From AP-16 sp036395835 (GTDB lineage Bacteria; Pseudomonadota; Alphaproteobacteria; Rhizobiales; Xanthobacteraceae): DNA of 9,736 bases. Made by a program: the position numbers and the translations under genes. The stretch is taken from NCBI GenBank assembly GCA_036395835.1, contig DASWCW010000262.1, forward strand, positions 1-9,736, written 5' to 3'. Shown here in pieces: positions 1 through 6,870 of the stretch. The stretch's first letter is position 1. The number at the start of each line of letters is the position of its first letter. The notes under the pieces were generated by a model. The model did not search any database, was not told the DNA's origin, and saw only the letters and a list, made by a program, of their open reading frames with translations.

Positions 1-143
1 GCCCCGAGCGGGAGGTGCGGCCCATGCTGCTCGACGGCCGCGACCGGCAGCACCGCGATCCAGCGCGCCTGATCGGCGCCGGCGAAATCCTCCCAGGTCA
101 TCTCGACCCAGTCGCGTTTGGGCAGCACCGAACCGCTCTCCAT
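1..143 (-). CDS. Creatininase-family amidohydrolase, N-terminal fragment (runs off the left edge)
   Basis: Only the first 47 codons are inside the window. The fragment contains MTWEDF and then, at residues 33-47, PVAAVEQHGPHLPLG. This matches the strongly conserved N-terminal signature of the creatininase family (PVGSxEQHGPHLPL), in which the Glu and His of EQH (here E38 and H40) are metal ligands. Family members hydrolyse cyclic or linear amides (creatinine, formamides) or have maturation roles (MftE-type), so the substrate is open. The start at 143 is fixed by an in-frame TAG 12-14 bases upstream of it. A Shine-Dalgarno-like AGGAAGGA lies rather far upstream, with about 16 bases of spacing. 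The gene begins 31 bases after the broken toxin gene on the same strand, so it may be transcribed from the toxin-antitoxin promoter. Confidence 0.85.
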   Translation of the reverse strand, partial: MESGSVLPKRDWVEMTWEDFAGADQARWIAVLPVAAVEQHGPHLPLG

Positions 144-174
144 AATGGTCGCCGGCTAATCCTTCCTAACCGGT

Positions 175-473
175 TCACGACTTTTTCGTTGAAAAAATCG
201 TGGCGAAGTCCCGGTGCTCGTGGAGCACACGCACGATTTCAACAGCATCGTCTTTCGTACGATAGAACACCGCGTACGGATGAACGAGCAGAGAGCGAAG
301 TCCAGGCGCAACTTCGTCCCGGGAGCGCCCAATAGCGGCGGTTTGCGCAGACGATCGCTTGCGAATTCTATTTCGCTGACCAGGTTATCGGCAATATCCC
401 AGGAGGCAACTTTCGAGTAGTAGCGCCAAACATTTCGCAAATCTCGTTTGGCCGCCGCGCCCAGGCGATCCGC
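175..473 (-). pseudogene. ParE/RelE-family toxin, disrupted by a frameshift and loss of the start codon
   Basis: Reading leftwards from the antitoxin stop, one frame gives AAKRDLRNVWRYYS and continues to RLRKPPLLG, a ParE-like N-terminal half. The C-terminal half is in another frame: GRSRDEVAPGLRSLLVHPY, then AVFYRTKDDAVEIVRVLHEH, ending at TGA 177-175. Joined, these give a normal-sized (~100 aa) ParE/RelE toxin with the typical FYR...IVRVLHE core. The break falls at the GGG run at 330-328; adding one G restores the frame, so a single-base deletion is the simplest cause. No ATG or GTG lies in frame between the antitoxin stop and the conserved segment. The first in-frame TTG (440) would remove about 11 residues including AAKRD. 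In the family this toxin inhibits gyrase or cleaves mRNA; this copy is probably inactive unless the frameshift is a sequencing error. Confidence 0.8.
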
Positions 474-704
474 CTAGTCGCTGCCATGATCTTTGCGGAC
501 TTCTCGGAGAAAATCCTCCAAGTCCAGCTCCTCCCCTTTGCCGTCGTCGAGTTCCTTAAGTCCTACCTCCGACCGCAGCTTGGAAAGCGTGTCGATCCGC
601 TCCAGCAGCTCGCGACCGAGTTGCTCCTGCGCAGCTTCCGGCAATTCCGCAGCCTTCGAGAGCGCCAGTTCAAGTGTCTTGACCATATCCGCATCATACC
701 CCAT
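474..704 (-). CDS. Small acidic antitoxin of a type II toxin-antitoxin pair
   Basis: This 76-residue protein is acidic and predicted helical: MVKTLELALSKAAELPEAAQ, then LLERIDTLSKLRSEV and a C-terminal stretch rich in Asp and Glu (DDGKGEELDLEDFLREV). Size, charge and position directly upstream of a ParE-like toxin fit the small antitoxins paired with ParE/RelE toxins in Rhizobiales. The C-terminal acidic part would be the toxin-binding tail. I do not see a clear ribbon-helix-helix DNA-binding motif, so the fold is uncertain. The start could be ATG 704 (listed) or ATG 686, which gives MVKTLELAL as the N-terminus; neither has a strong ribosome-binding site. The stop TAG at 476-474 is in the same frame as the first half of the toxin. 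The gene appears intact although its partner is broken. A palindrome upstream (727-739) may be its operator. Confidence 0.7.
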   Translation of the reverse strand: MGYDADMVKTLELALSKAAELPEAAQEQLGRELLERIDTLSKLRSEVGLKELDDGKGEELDLEDFLREVRKDHGSD

Positions 705-726
705 TCACCGCACCAATTGCATCCAA

Positions 727-739
727 TTCTCCTGGAGAA
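727..739. promoter_or_regulatory. Perfect 13-bp palindrome, candidate antitoxin operator
   Basis: TTCTCC-T-GGAGAA is a perfect inverted repeat with one central base. It lies 22 bases upstream of the antitoxin start at 704 and 76 bases upstream of the divergent binding-protein gene. Type II antitoxins usually bind such palindromes in their own promoters, which makes this a reasonable operator candidate. It could instead control the ABC transporter. No convincing -35/-10 pair was found beside it. Confidence 0.3.
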
Positions 740-815
740 AGGCGGCGTAGCGTCGTACTGGGCAAATTGGCGGCACTCAAATATTGTCTGCGGCCCAACT
801 CCGGGAGAGGAACGG

Positions 816-1835
816 ATGCCGATTGCCAAATTTTTGACCATCCCCATGCTTATCGGAACGGTATTGCTGGGGTCTGTCACACCGGCGTCCGCCCAACAGC
901 TCGACAAGGTCCGGTTCGGCACCAATTGGGTGGCCGAGCCCGAGCACGGCGGCTTCTATCAGGCGCTCGCCGACGGCACCTACCGGCAATACGGGCTCGA
1001 CGTGACGATCGTGCCGGGCGGCCCGCAGGTCAACAACCGCATCCTGCTGCCGGTCGGCAAGCTCGATTTCTTCATGAGCGCCAATCTGCTGCAGGCGTTC
1101 GACGCGGTCGCCCAGAAGGTCCCCACGATTTTGGTGGCGGCGATGTTCCAAAAAGACCCGCAGGTCCTGATCGCGCATCCGGACGCGGGCGTCGAGAAAT
1201 TCGAGGATCTCAAGAAGCTCACCCTGTTCGCCTCCAAGGAGGGCGTCGCCACCTATTTGCAATGGATGAAATCCGAGTTCGGCTTCAGCGAGGCCAAGGT
1301 CAAGCCCTATACCTTCAACCCGCAGCCGTTCCTGGCCGACAAGCATTCGGCGATGCAGGGCTATGTCACGTCGGAGCCCTACGCGATCGAGAAGCAGGGC
1401 GGCTTCAAGCCGAAGATCTTCCTCTTGGCGGATTACGGCTTCGACACCTACTCGACGCTGATCGAGACGCGCCGCGACCTGGTCGAGACCAAGCCGGACC
1501 TGGTGCGGCGCTTCGTCGAGGCCTCGACCATCGGATGGTACCATTTTCTCTACGCCGACAACGCACCGGCGCGCGCGCTCATCCGCAGGGACAATCCGGA
1601 GATGACCGACGAGCTGATCGCCTATTCGGTCGACAAGCTCAAGCGCTACGGCATCGTCGATTCCGGCGACACGCTCGAGCTCGGCATCGGCGCCATGACC
1701 GACGCGCGGGTCAAGAGCTTTTTCGACAAGATGGCGCGGGCGGGCGTCGTCGATCGGGCGATCGATTTCCACAAATCCTATACGCTGCAGTTCGTCGGCA
1801 AGGGCGTCGGCGTCGATCAGCGGCCGAAGCAATAA
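816..1835 (+). CDS. ABC transporter substrate-binding protein, NMT1/ThiY-like (periplasmic)
   Basis: This 339-residue protein captures a small substrate in the periplasm for the ATPase and permease encoded next. Residues 1-26 form a signal peptide (hydrophobic core about 5-20, ending TPASA) with probable cleavage before QQLDKV. The mature N-terminus, VRFGTNWVAEPEHGGFYQAL (residues 32-51), followed by YGLDVTIVPGGPQVN, is the hallmark of the NMT1/THI5-like family that includes ThiY, SsuA and TauA relatives. The EHGGFYQA segment is closest in style to ThiY/RibY-type proteins that bind pyrimidine- or flavin-related ligands, but this is only suggestive. ATG 816 was chosen because GAGAGG lies 5 bases upstream and the signal peptide starts there; the frame stays open far upstream without coding sense. 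The stop lies 18 bases before the ATPase start. No other binding protein is nearby, so it almost certainly serves this transporter. Confidence 0.9.
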   Translation: MPIAKFLTIPMLIGTVLLGSVTPASAQQLDKVRFGTNWVAEPEHGGFYQALADGTYRQYGLDVTIVPGGPQVNNRILLPVGKLDFFMSANLLQAFDAVAQKVPTILVAAMFQKDPQVLIAHPDAGVEKFEDLKKLTLFASKEGVATYLQWMKSEFGFSEAKVKPYTFNPQPFLADKHSAMQGYVTSEPYAIEKQGGFKPKIFLLADYGFDTYSTLIETRRDLVETKPDLVRRFVEASTIGWYHFLYADNAPARALIRRDNPEMTDELIAYSVDKLKRYGIVDSGDTLELGIGAMTDARVKSFFDKMARAGVVDRAIDFHKSYTLQFVGKGVGVDQRPKQ

Positions 1836-1853
1836 CATTGCTACGTGCTTCCC

Positions 1854-2645
1854 ATGCGTGAAGCTCCTGCGGCGGCCATCCTCGCGCTTCGCCGCGTCGG
1901 GAAGACATTCCCGAATTCGGTCGTCGCGCTCGACGAGCTCGACCTCGAGGTGCGCGAGGGCGAGTTTTTGTCGCTGCTCGGCCCCTCCGGTTGCGGCAAG
2001 TCGACCGCGCTGCGCCTGATCGCCTCGTTGTCCGAGCCGAGCCGCGGCGAGGTCGTCTGGAGCAGCGACGCGCGCGAGCCGGGCCGCAATTCCCATGCGA
2101 TCGGCTTCGTGTTCCAGGAGCCGACCCTGATGCCGTGGGCGACGGTGTTCGCCAATGTGTTTCTGCCGCTGCGGCTCGAGGGCATCGACGAACGCACCGC
2201 GACGCTGCGCATTGCCCGCGTGCTCGACCGCGTCGGCCTTGCCGATTTTGCCGGAACCTATCCGCGCGAGCTCTCCGGCGGCATGCGCATGCGCGTCTCG
2301 TTGGCGCGCGCGCTCGTGACCGATCCCGAGCTTCTGCTGATGGACGAGCCGTTCGCGGCGCTCGACGAGATCACCCGGTTCCGACTCAACAACGATCTGC
2401 TCTCGCTGTGGCGGGCGCTCGGCAAGACCGTGGTGTTCGTCACGCATTCGGTGTTCGAATCGGTGTATTTGTCGAACCGCATCGTAGTGATGACGCCGCG
2501 GCCCGGGCGGGTGTTCGCCGAGATTGCGATCGACGCCCCCTATCCGCGCGACGAATCCTTCCGCACCTCGGCCGAATACGCCGGCTACTGCCGCAAGACC
2601 TCGCAGGCGCTCGCCGCCGCCATGGGTGAGGGAGTGCGCGCATGA
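1854..2645 (+). CDS. ABC transporter ATP-binding protein (nitrate/sulfonate/taurine-type, SsuB/TauB-like)
   Basis: This cytoplasmic ATPase of 263 residues powers the importer. All nucleotide-binding elements are present and intact: Walker A GPSGCGKST (43-51), Q-loop Q88 in FQEPTLMPW, signature LSGGMRMR (140-147), Walker B LLLMDEP (160-166), D-loop ALD (169-171) and switch His198 in FVTHS. The Q-loop sequence with LMPW and the signature LSGGMRMR are typical of SsuB/TauB/ThiZ-type ATPases, which pair with NMT1-like binding proteins. ATG 1854 is chosen; GTG 1845 is in frame three codons earlier and cannot be excluded. The gene follows the binding protein by 18 bases and overlaps the permease by ATGA, so translation of the two is probably coupled. 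Confidence 0.95.
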   Translation: MREAPAAAILALRRVGKTFPNSVVALDELDLEVREGEFLSLLGPSGCGKSTALRLIASLSEPSRGEVVWSSDAREPGRNSHAIGFVFQEPTLMPWATVFANVFLPLRLEGIDERTATLRIARVLDRVGLADFAGTYPRELSGGMRMRVSLARALVTDPELLLMDEPFAALDEITRFRLNNDLLSLWRALGKTVVFVTHSVFESVYLSNRIVVMTPRPGRVFAEIAIDAPYPRDESFRTSAEYAGYCRKTSQALAAAMGEGVRA

Positions 2646-3451
2646 ACGGCTCCGCCGCCTGGATGGCTCGGCCGGAGGCGGTGCTGCGCATTGCCCTGCC
2701 GCTCGTCATGCTCGCGCTCGGGATCCTCGCCTGGCACCTCGTCGTCGAGATCAACGGCATTCCGCCCTATGTCCTGCCGGGACCGGCGCTGGTGGCGCAC
2801 ACGCTGGTGGCCGATTGGCCGGTGCTGTCCGCCTCGCTCGCCGTCACATTGCTGACGACCTTGCAGGGCCTGGCGCTCGCCGCCGGCGGCGGCATCGCGC
2901 TGGCCATCCTGTTCAACCAGTCGCGGCTCGTCGAATATTCGCTTTATCCCTATGCGGTGATCCTGCAGGTGACGCCGATCGTGGCGATCGCCCCGCTGCT
3001 GCTGATCTATCTGCCGCAGCCGGCGGCCGTGCTCGCCTGCGCGTGGATCGTCGCGTTCTTTCCCGTGCTCGCCAACACCACGCTCGGGCTCAATTCGGTC
3101 GATCACAATCTGGCGGACCTGTTCCGGCTCTACCGCGCCTCGCGCTGGCAGACGCTGCGGCACCTCAAGCTGCCGGCGGCGCTACCCTATATGCTCGGCG
3201 GCCTGCGCATCGCGGGCGGGCTTTCGCTGATCGGCGCGGTCGTCGCCGAGATCGCCGCCGGCTCCGCCGGCGCCGGCTCGGGCCTCGCCTACCGGATCGC
3301 CGAATCCGGGTACCGGCTCGACATTCCCCGCATGTTCGCGGCACTCGTGCTGCTGGCGGTGACCGGCATCGTCATCTATTTCGCCACGTCGCTCGCCTCG
3401 CATCTCGTACTGCGGCGCTGGCACGAAAGCGCGATCGCCCGGGAGCCGTGA
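2642..3451 (+). CDS. ABC transporter permease (inner membrane, SsuC/TauC-like)
   Basis: The 269-residue membrane protein forms the transport channel, presumably as a homodimer because only one permease gene is present. About six hydrophobic segments are visible, the first near residues 14-35 and the last near 225-250. The cytoplasmic EAA loop that docks with the ATPase lies near residues 163-203 (YRASRWQTLRHLKLPAALPY, then GGLRIAGGLSLIGAVVAE) and matches the SsuC/TauC/ThiX-type permeases. The N-terminal PPYVLPGP motif after the first helix is also typical of this family. The start ATG at 2642 overlaps the ATPase stop in ATGA. After the stop, 125 bases without a recognisable gene lead to the dehydrogenase; I see no clear terminator there, so the cluster could continue as one transcript. 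Confidence 0.93.
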   Translation: MNGSAAWMARPEAVLRIALPLVMLALGILAWHLVVEINGIPPYVLPGPALVAHTLVADWPVLSASLAVTLLTTLQGLALAAGGGIALAILFNQSRLVEYSLYPYAVILQVTPIVAIAPLLLIYLPQPAAVLACAWIVAFFPVLANTTLGLNSVDHNLADLFRLYRASRWQTLRHLKLPAALPYMLGGLRIAGGLSLIGAVVAEIAAGSAGAGSGLAYRIAESGYRLDIPRMFAALVLLAVTGIVIYFATSLASHLVLRRWHESAIAREP

Positions 3452-3576
3452 GTCTCCCCAGTGCTCTGCCGGCAACCGCGCGGCCTGCATGTCTCGCTTG
3501 CGGACCGCGATGTTGACCTCGCCTGCAAGGGCTGGCTTGGTCCGCCGGGGAGGTGCATGGAGTGGATGGGGATCCC

Positions 3577-4332
3577 ATGAGCAATCGCATCGATCTCGAC
3601 GGCCGCGTCGCGGTGGTCACCGGCGGCGCCCAGGGCATCGGCCGGGCGATCGTCGAGCGATTTCTTCGCTCCGGCGCCACGGTGTCGATCTGGGACCGCG
3701 ACCATGCGCTCGCCGCACAGACCGCGAGCGAGCTCGCCAATTCCGGTCGCGTCGAAACCTGCGCGGTCGACGTGACCCGGCTCGAAGAGGTCGAGCGCGC
3801 CTGCGAGCGCACGCTCACCGGCTTCGAGCGCATCGACATTCTCGTCAACAATGCCGGCATCGCCGGCCCGAACCAGAAGACCTGGGACTATCCGCCCGAG
3901 GCGTGGGACGCGGTGATGGCGGTCAACCTCGACGGCCCCTTCCACTGCTGCCGCACGCTCGTTCCGCACATGATCGCGCAGAACTACGGGCGCATCGTCA
4001 ACATCGCGTCGATCGCCGGCAAGGAAGGCAATCCGAATGCCTCCGCCTATTCGGCTTCGAAGGCCGCGCTCATCGCCTTGACCAAATCCTTGGGAAAAGA
4101 GCTTGCCGAATACGATATCGCGGTGAATTGCATCACGCCCGCCGCCGCCCGGACGGCGATCTTTTCGCAAATGAGCGAGGAGCACATCGCCTACATGCTG
4201 GCCAAGATCCCGCGCGCCCGCTTCGTCGAGGTCGAGGAGGTCGCGGCGCTCGCGGCATTCTGTGCCTCGGCGGAATGCTCCTTCACCACCGGGGCCGTGT
4301 TCGACATTTCCGGGGGCCGGGCGACCTATTGA
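3577..4332 (+). CDS. Short-chain dehydrogenase/reductase (classical SDR, FabG-like)
   Basis: This 251-residue cytoplasmic oxidoreductase has every classical SDR landmark: the cofactor motif TGGAQGIG (15-22), NNAG (91-94), Asn117, Ser145 in NIASIAG, and Tyr158-x3-Lys162 in YSASK. The Ser-Tyr spacing of 13 equals that of E. coli FabG. Asp40 at the end of the second strand (VSIWD) is the usual sign of NAD(H) rather than NADP(H) preference. The family interconverts alcohols and ketones; the substrate cannot be named. It is probably catabolic rather than the fatty-acid FabG, because it sits between an importer, an exporter-like protein and an aldehyde dehydrogenase. ATG 3577 is preferred because GGGGA lies 4 bases upstream; GTG 3553 would add eight unlikely residues. 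Its stop overlaps the next start in TGATG, implying translational coupling. Confidence 0.93.
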   Translation: MSNRIDLDGRVAVVTGGAQGIGRAIVERFLRSGATVSIWDRDHALAAQTASELANSGRVETCAVDVTRLEEVERACERTLTGFERIDILVNNAGIAGPNQKTWDYPPEAWDAVMAVNLDGPFHCCRTLVPHMIAQNYGRIVNIASIAGKEGNPNASAYSASKAALIALTKSLGKELAEYDIAVNCITPAAARTAIFSQMSEEHIAYMLAKIPRARFVEVEEVAALAAFCASAECSFTTGAVFDISGGRATY

Positions 4333-5234
4333 TGGAACGGTCGCGCGAGCCAGGCGCCGACGCGCTCAACGAACGGCGGCGGCGATTGCGGGCGATTGCG
4401 CTGATGTGCGGCGCCTGCGCGTGCTTCGCCTGCCTCGACGCGTCGGCGAAATTCCTCAACGGCCATCTCGACACGCTGCAGGTGGTGTGGGCGCGCTACG
4501 CCAGCGCGTTCGCGCTCACGTTCCTGGTCTCGAACCCGCTCACCCGCCCGGGCCTCGTGGTGACCACGCGGCCGGTGCTGCAGATCGGCCGTTCGCTGCT
4601 GCTGCTGTTCTCGACCCTGCTCAACGTTCTGGCGCTGCGCTATCTGCAGCTCGACCAGACGGTATCGATCCTGTTCTCGACGCCGTTTTTCGTCGCGCTG
4701 CTGTCCGGCTTCGTGCTCGGCGAATGGGCCGGCTGGCGGCGCTGGACCGCGATCGCGATCGGGTTTTCGGGCGTGCTGCTCATCGCCCGCCCCGGCATGG
4801 GCGGCATGCATCCGGCCGCGCTGCTCTGCGTCGCCGGCGCGATCTGCTATGCCGTCTACAACATCTCGACCCGGGTGCTCGCCCGCACCGATTCCAACGA
4901 GACGACGCTGTTCTATTCGAATTTCGTCGGGAGCGTGGCGGCGCTGCCGGCGTTGCCGTTCGTATGGACGACGCCGCATGACCCGGTCGTGATCGTGCTC
5001 ATGGTCCTGATCGGCGCACTGGGCAGCTTCGGCCATTACCTGTTGATCGCCGCGCACCGGCTCGCCTCGGCTTCGGTGCTGGCGCCCTTCATCTACAGCC
5101 AGCTGATTTGGGCGATCGCGGCGGGCTATCTGGTGTTCGGGCAATTGCCGAGCGAATGGACGCTCGCGGGCGCGGCAATCGTGATCGCATCGGGGCTTTA
5201 CATTCTATACCGCGAGCACAAGCTAAGGGGCTGA
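4332..5234 (+). CDS. DMT-superfamily transporter with two EamA domains
   Basis: The 300-residue protein is almost wholly hydrophobic, with about ten predicted membrane helices in two halves, the usual EamA arrangement. The second half ends with SVLAPFIYSQLIWAIAAGYL, then a polar turn and ASGLYILYREHK, a typical EamA C-terminus. The N-terminus carries a positive patch (ERRRRLR, 14-20) that should lie in the cytoplasm. Family members move amino acids, nucleosides, SAM or other metabolites, often outward; no substrate is indicated here. The start ATG 4332 shares a base with the dehydrogenase stop (TGATG), so the two are likely made together. Helix 1 contains four cysteines within nine residues (26, 29, 31, 34), an unusual density. 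The gene is followed within 5 bases by a palindromic repeat. Confidence 0.9.
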   Translation: MERSREPGADALNERRRRLRAIALMCGACACFACLDASAKFLNGHLDTLQVVWARYASAFALTFLVSNPLTRPGLVVTTRPVLQIGRSLLLLFSTLLNVLALRYLQLDQTVSILFSTPFFVALLSGFVLGEWAGWRRWTAIAIGFSGVLLIARPGMGGMHPAALLCVAGAICYAVYNISTRVLARTDSNETTLFYSNFVGSVAALPALPFVWTTPHDPVVIVLMVLIGALGSFGHYLLIAAHRLASASVLAPFIYSQLIWAIAAGYLVFGQLPSEWTLAGAAIVIASGLYILYREHKLRG

Positions 5235-5239
5235 ACGAG

Positions 5240-5359
5240 CCGTCATTCCGGCCGAGCGCAAGCGAGAGCCGGTATCCATGATCATCACCGTTTCCATATC
5301 CCGATCGGTGTTCATGGTCCCGGTACACGCTCGCTTCGCTCGCGCGACCGCAATGACGG
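5240..5359. repeat. Large imperfect palindromic repeat (REP/BIME-like, GTCATTCCGG family)
   Basis: The left arm (5240-5290) begins CCGTCATTCCGGCC and ends ATCATCACCG. The reverse complement of the right arm (5306-5359) begins CCGTCATTGCGGTC and ends ACCATGAACACCG. The arms of 51 and 54 bases pair imperfectly around a 15-base loop at 5291-5305. Similar elements starting with GTCATTCCGG or GTCATTGCG are scattered between genes in many alphaproteobacterial genomes. In RNA the element would form a long hairpin, so it could stabilise the upstream mRNA end or weaken read-through into the aldehyde dehydrogenase gene. It is not a classic terminator because no U-run follows. Confidence 0.75.
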
Positions 5360-5386
5360 GGAAGCACCAAATCCAGGACCAACCCC

Positions 5387-6838
5387 ATGTACGACAATCT
5401 TCTCGCGAACGTGCCGACCGAGCTTTACATCGGCGGCAAATGGCGGCCGGCGGCCGACAAGGGGCGATTCGACGTCATCGATCCGGCCACGGAGGCGACG
5501 ATCGCCTCGGTCGCGAGCGCCGGCGTCGCGGACGCCAAGGCCGCGGTCGATGCGGCGAGCGATGCGTTCCCGGGCTGGGCCGCGCGCAAGCCGCGCGAGC
5601 GCGGCGAGATTCTGCGCAAGGCGTTCGAGCTCATCCTGCAGCACAGCGAGCGCTTCGCCCGCCTGATCACGCTCGAGAACGGCAAGGCGCTTTCGGATTC
5701 GCGGGCCGAGGTCGCGTATTCGGCCGAGTTCTTCCGCTGGTACGCCGAGGAAGCGGTGCGCAACATCGGCGAGGTTTCGCGCGCGCCGACCTCGGGTGCC
5801 CGCATCCTGGTGCAGCACAAGCCGGCGGGCGTTGCCGTGCTGGTCACGCCGTGGAATTTCCCGGCCGCGATGGCGACGCGAAAGATCGGCCCGGCGCTGG
5901 CGGCGGGCTGCACCGTCGTGCTGAAACCCGCTTCCGAGACGCCGCTCACCATGCTGGCGCTGATGCCCCTGCTGGAAGAGGCCGGTGTCCCCGGCGGCGC
6001 GGTCAACGTCATTCCCTCGCGCAGCTCCGGGCCCGTGGTCGGCGCCATGCTGGCCGATCCGCGCGTGCGGGTGATCTCGTTCACCGGCTCGACCGAGACC
6101 GGGCGCAAGCTGCTGCACGGCGCGGCCGACCACGTGGTCAAGCCGGCGATGGAGCTCGGCGGCAATGCGCCGTTCATCGTGTTCGAGGACGCCGATATCG
6201 ATGCGGCAATCGAGGGCGCGATGATCGCCAAGATGCGCAACATCGGCGAGGCCTGCACGGCCGCGAACCGGTTCTACGTGCAGGAGAAGGTTCACGACGA
6301 GTTCGCGAAAAAGCTCTCCGCGCGCATGAGCGCGCTCAAGATGGGCAACGGGCTCGAGGACGGCGTCGCCGTGGGCCCGCTGGTCAACGCCGATACCCGC
6401 AACAAGGTCGTGAGCCTCGTCGAGGATGCGGTCGGCAAGGGCGCGCAAGTGCTGATCGGCGGCAAGCCGACGAACGGAAAGGGCTTCTTCTATCCGGCGA
6501 CGGTCATCACCAAGGTGCCGGACAATGCCCAGCTGCTGCGCGAGGAGATCTTCGGCCCGGTGGCGGCAATCCAGACCTTCAAGTCCGAGGACGACGTGGT
6601 CGCGCGCGCGAACGACACCGAATACGGCCTCGTCGCCTATCTCTACACACGCGACATCGGCCGCGGCCTGCGCGTGTCCGAGCGGCTCGAATACGGCATG
6701 GTCGGGCTCAACCGCGGCCTCGTGTCGGACCCGGCGGCGCCGTTCGGCGGCATGAAGCAGAGCGGCATCGGGCGCGAAGGCGCGCACGAGGGCCTGATGG
6801 AGTTCATGGAGACGCAGTACATCTCCGTGAGCTGGTAG
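5387..6838 (+). CDS. NAD(P)-dependent aldehyde dehydrogenase, succinate-semialdehyde (GabD) type
   Basis: The 483-residue cytoplasmic enzyme oxidises an aldehyde to a carboxylate. Family landmarks are all present: TPWNFP with Asn157, cofactor lysine Lys180 in VLKPASETP, SFTGSTETGR (231-240), general base Glu256 in ELGGNAPFIV, catalytic Cys290 in NIGEACTAANRF, and EIFGP further on. Length, the ELYIGGKW N-terminus and the overall pattern (KMRNIGEACTAANRFYVQ, PFGGMKQSGIGREG) fit the succinate-semialdehyde dehydrogenase branch, but related enzymes for glutarate or other semialdehydes look alike. The active-site loop has a single Cys, unlike the two in E. coli GabD (QTCVCANR). ATG 5387 has AGGA 8 bases upstream and gives a normal family start. 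The gene lies 152 bases after the transporter, separated by a palindromic repeat, and may have its own promoter. Confidence 0.92.
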   Translation: MYDNLLANVPTELYIGGKWRPAADKGRFDVIDPATEATIASVASAGVADAKAAVDAASDAFPGWAARKPRERGEILRKAFELILQHSERFARLITLENGKALSDSRAEVAYSAEFFRWYAEEAVRNIGEVSRAPTSGARILVQHKPAGVAVLVTPWNFPAAMATRKIGPALAAGCTVVLKPASETPLTMLALMPLLEEAGVPGGAVNVIPSRSSGPVVGAMLADPRVRVISFTGSTETGRKLLHGAADHVVKPAMELGGNAPFIVFEDADIDAAIEGAMIAKMRNIGEACTAANRFYVQEKVHDEFAKKLSARMSALKMGNGLEDGVAVGPLVNADTRNKVVSLVEDAVGKGAQVLIGGKPTNGKGFFYPATVITKVPDNAQLLREEIFGPVAAIQTFKSEDDVVARANDTEYGLVAYLYTRDIGRGLRVSERLEYGMVGLNRGLVSDPAAPFGGMKQSGIGREGAHEGLMEFMETQYISVSW

Positions 6839-6870
6839 ACTTTTCCCTCCCCGAAGGGGAGGGTCGGTGT

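Noticed and set aside
759..787. TGGGCA / TATTGT as a sigma70-like promoter for the transporter operon
   Set aside because: The spacing is 17 but each hexamer matches only four of six consensus bases, which is easily chance.
486..815. Upstream in-frame extension of the binding protein
   Set aside because: It would overlap the antitoxin gene and place over 100 non-family residues before a clear signal peptide; ATG 816 has a good ribosome-binding site.
777..2447. Long open frame on the minus strand (556 codons)
   Set aside because: It lies antisense to the well-supported binding protein and ATPase genes. Its translation is rich in Arg, Glu and His with no domain, the usual result of the complement of GC-rich coding DNA.
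3513..3518. TTGACC as a -35 box for the SDR gene
   Set aside because: No acceptable -10 hexamer occurs 16-18 bases downstream.
6845..6863. Hairpin after the aldehyde dehydrogenase as a rho-independent terminator
   Set aside because: The stem is strong, but no U-run follows on either strand, and it belongs to a larger repeat element.
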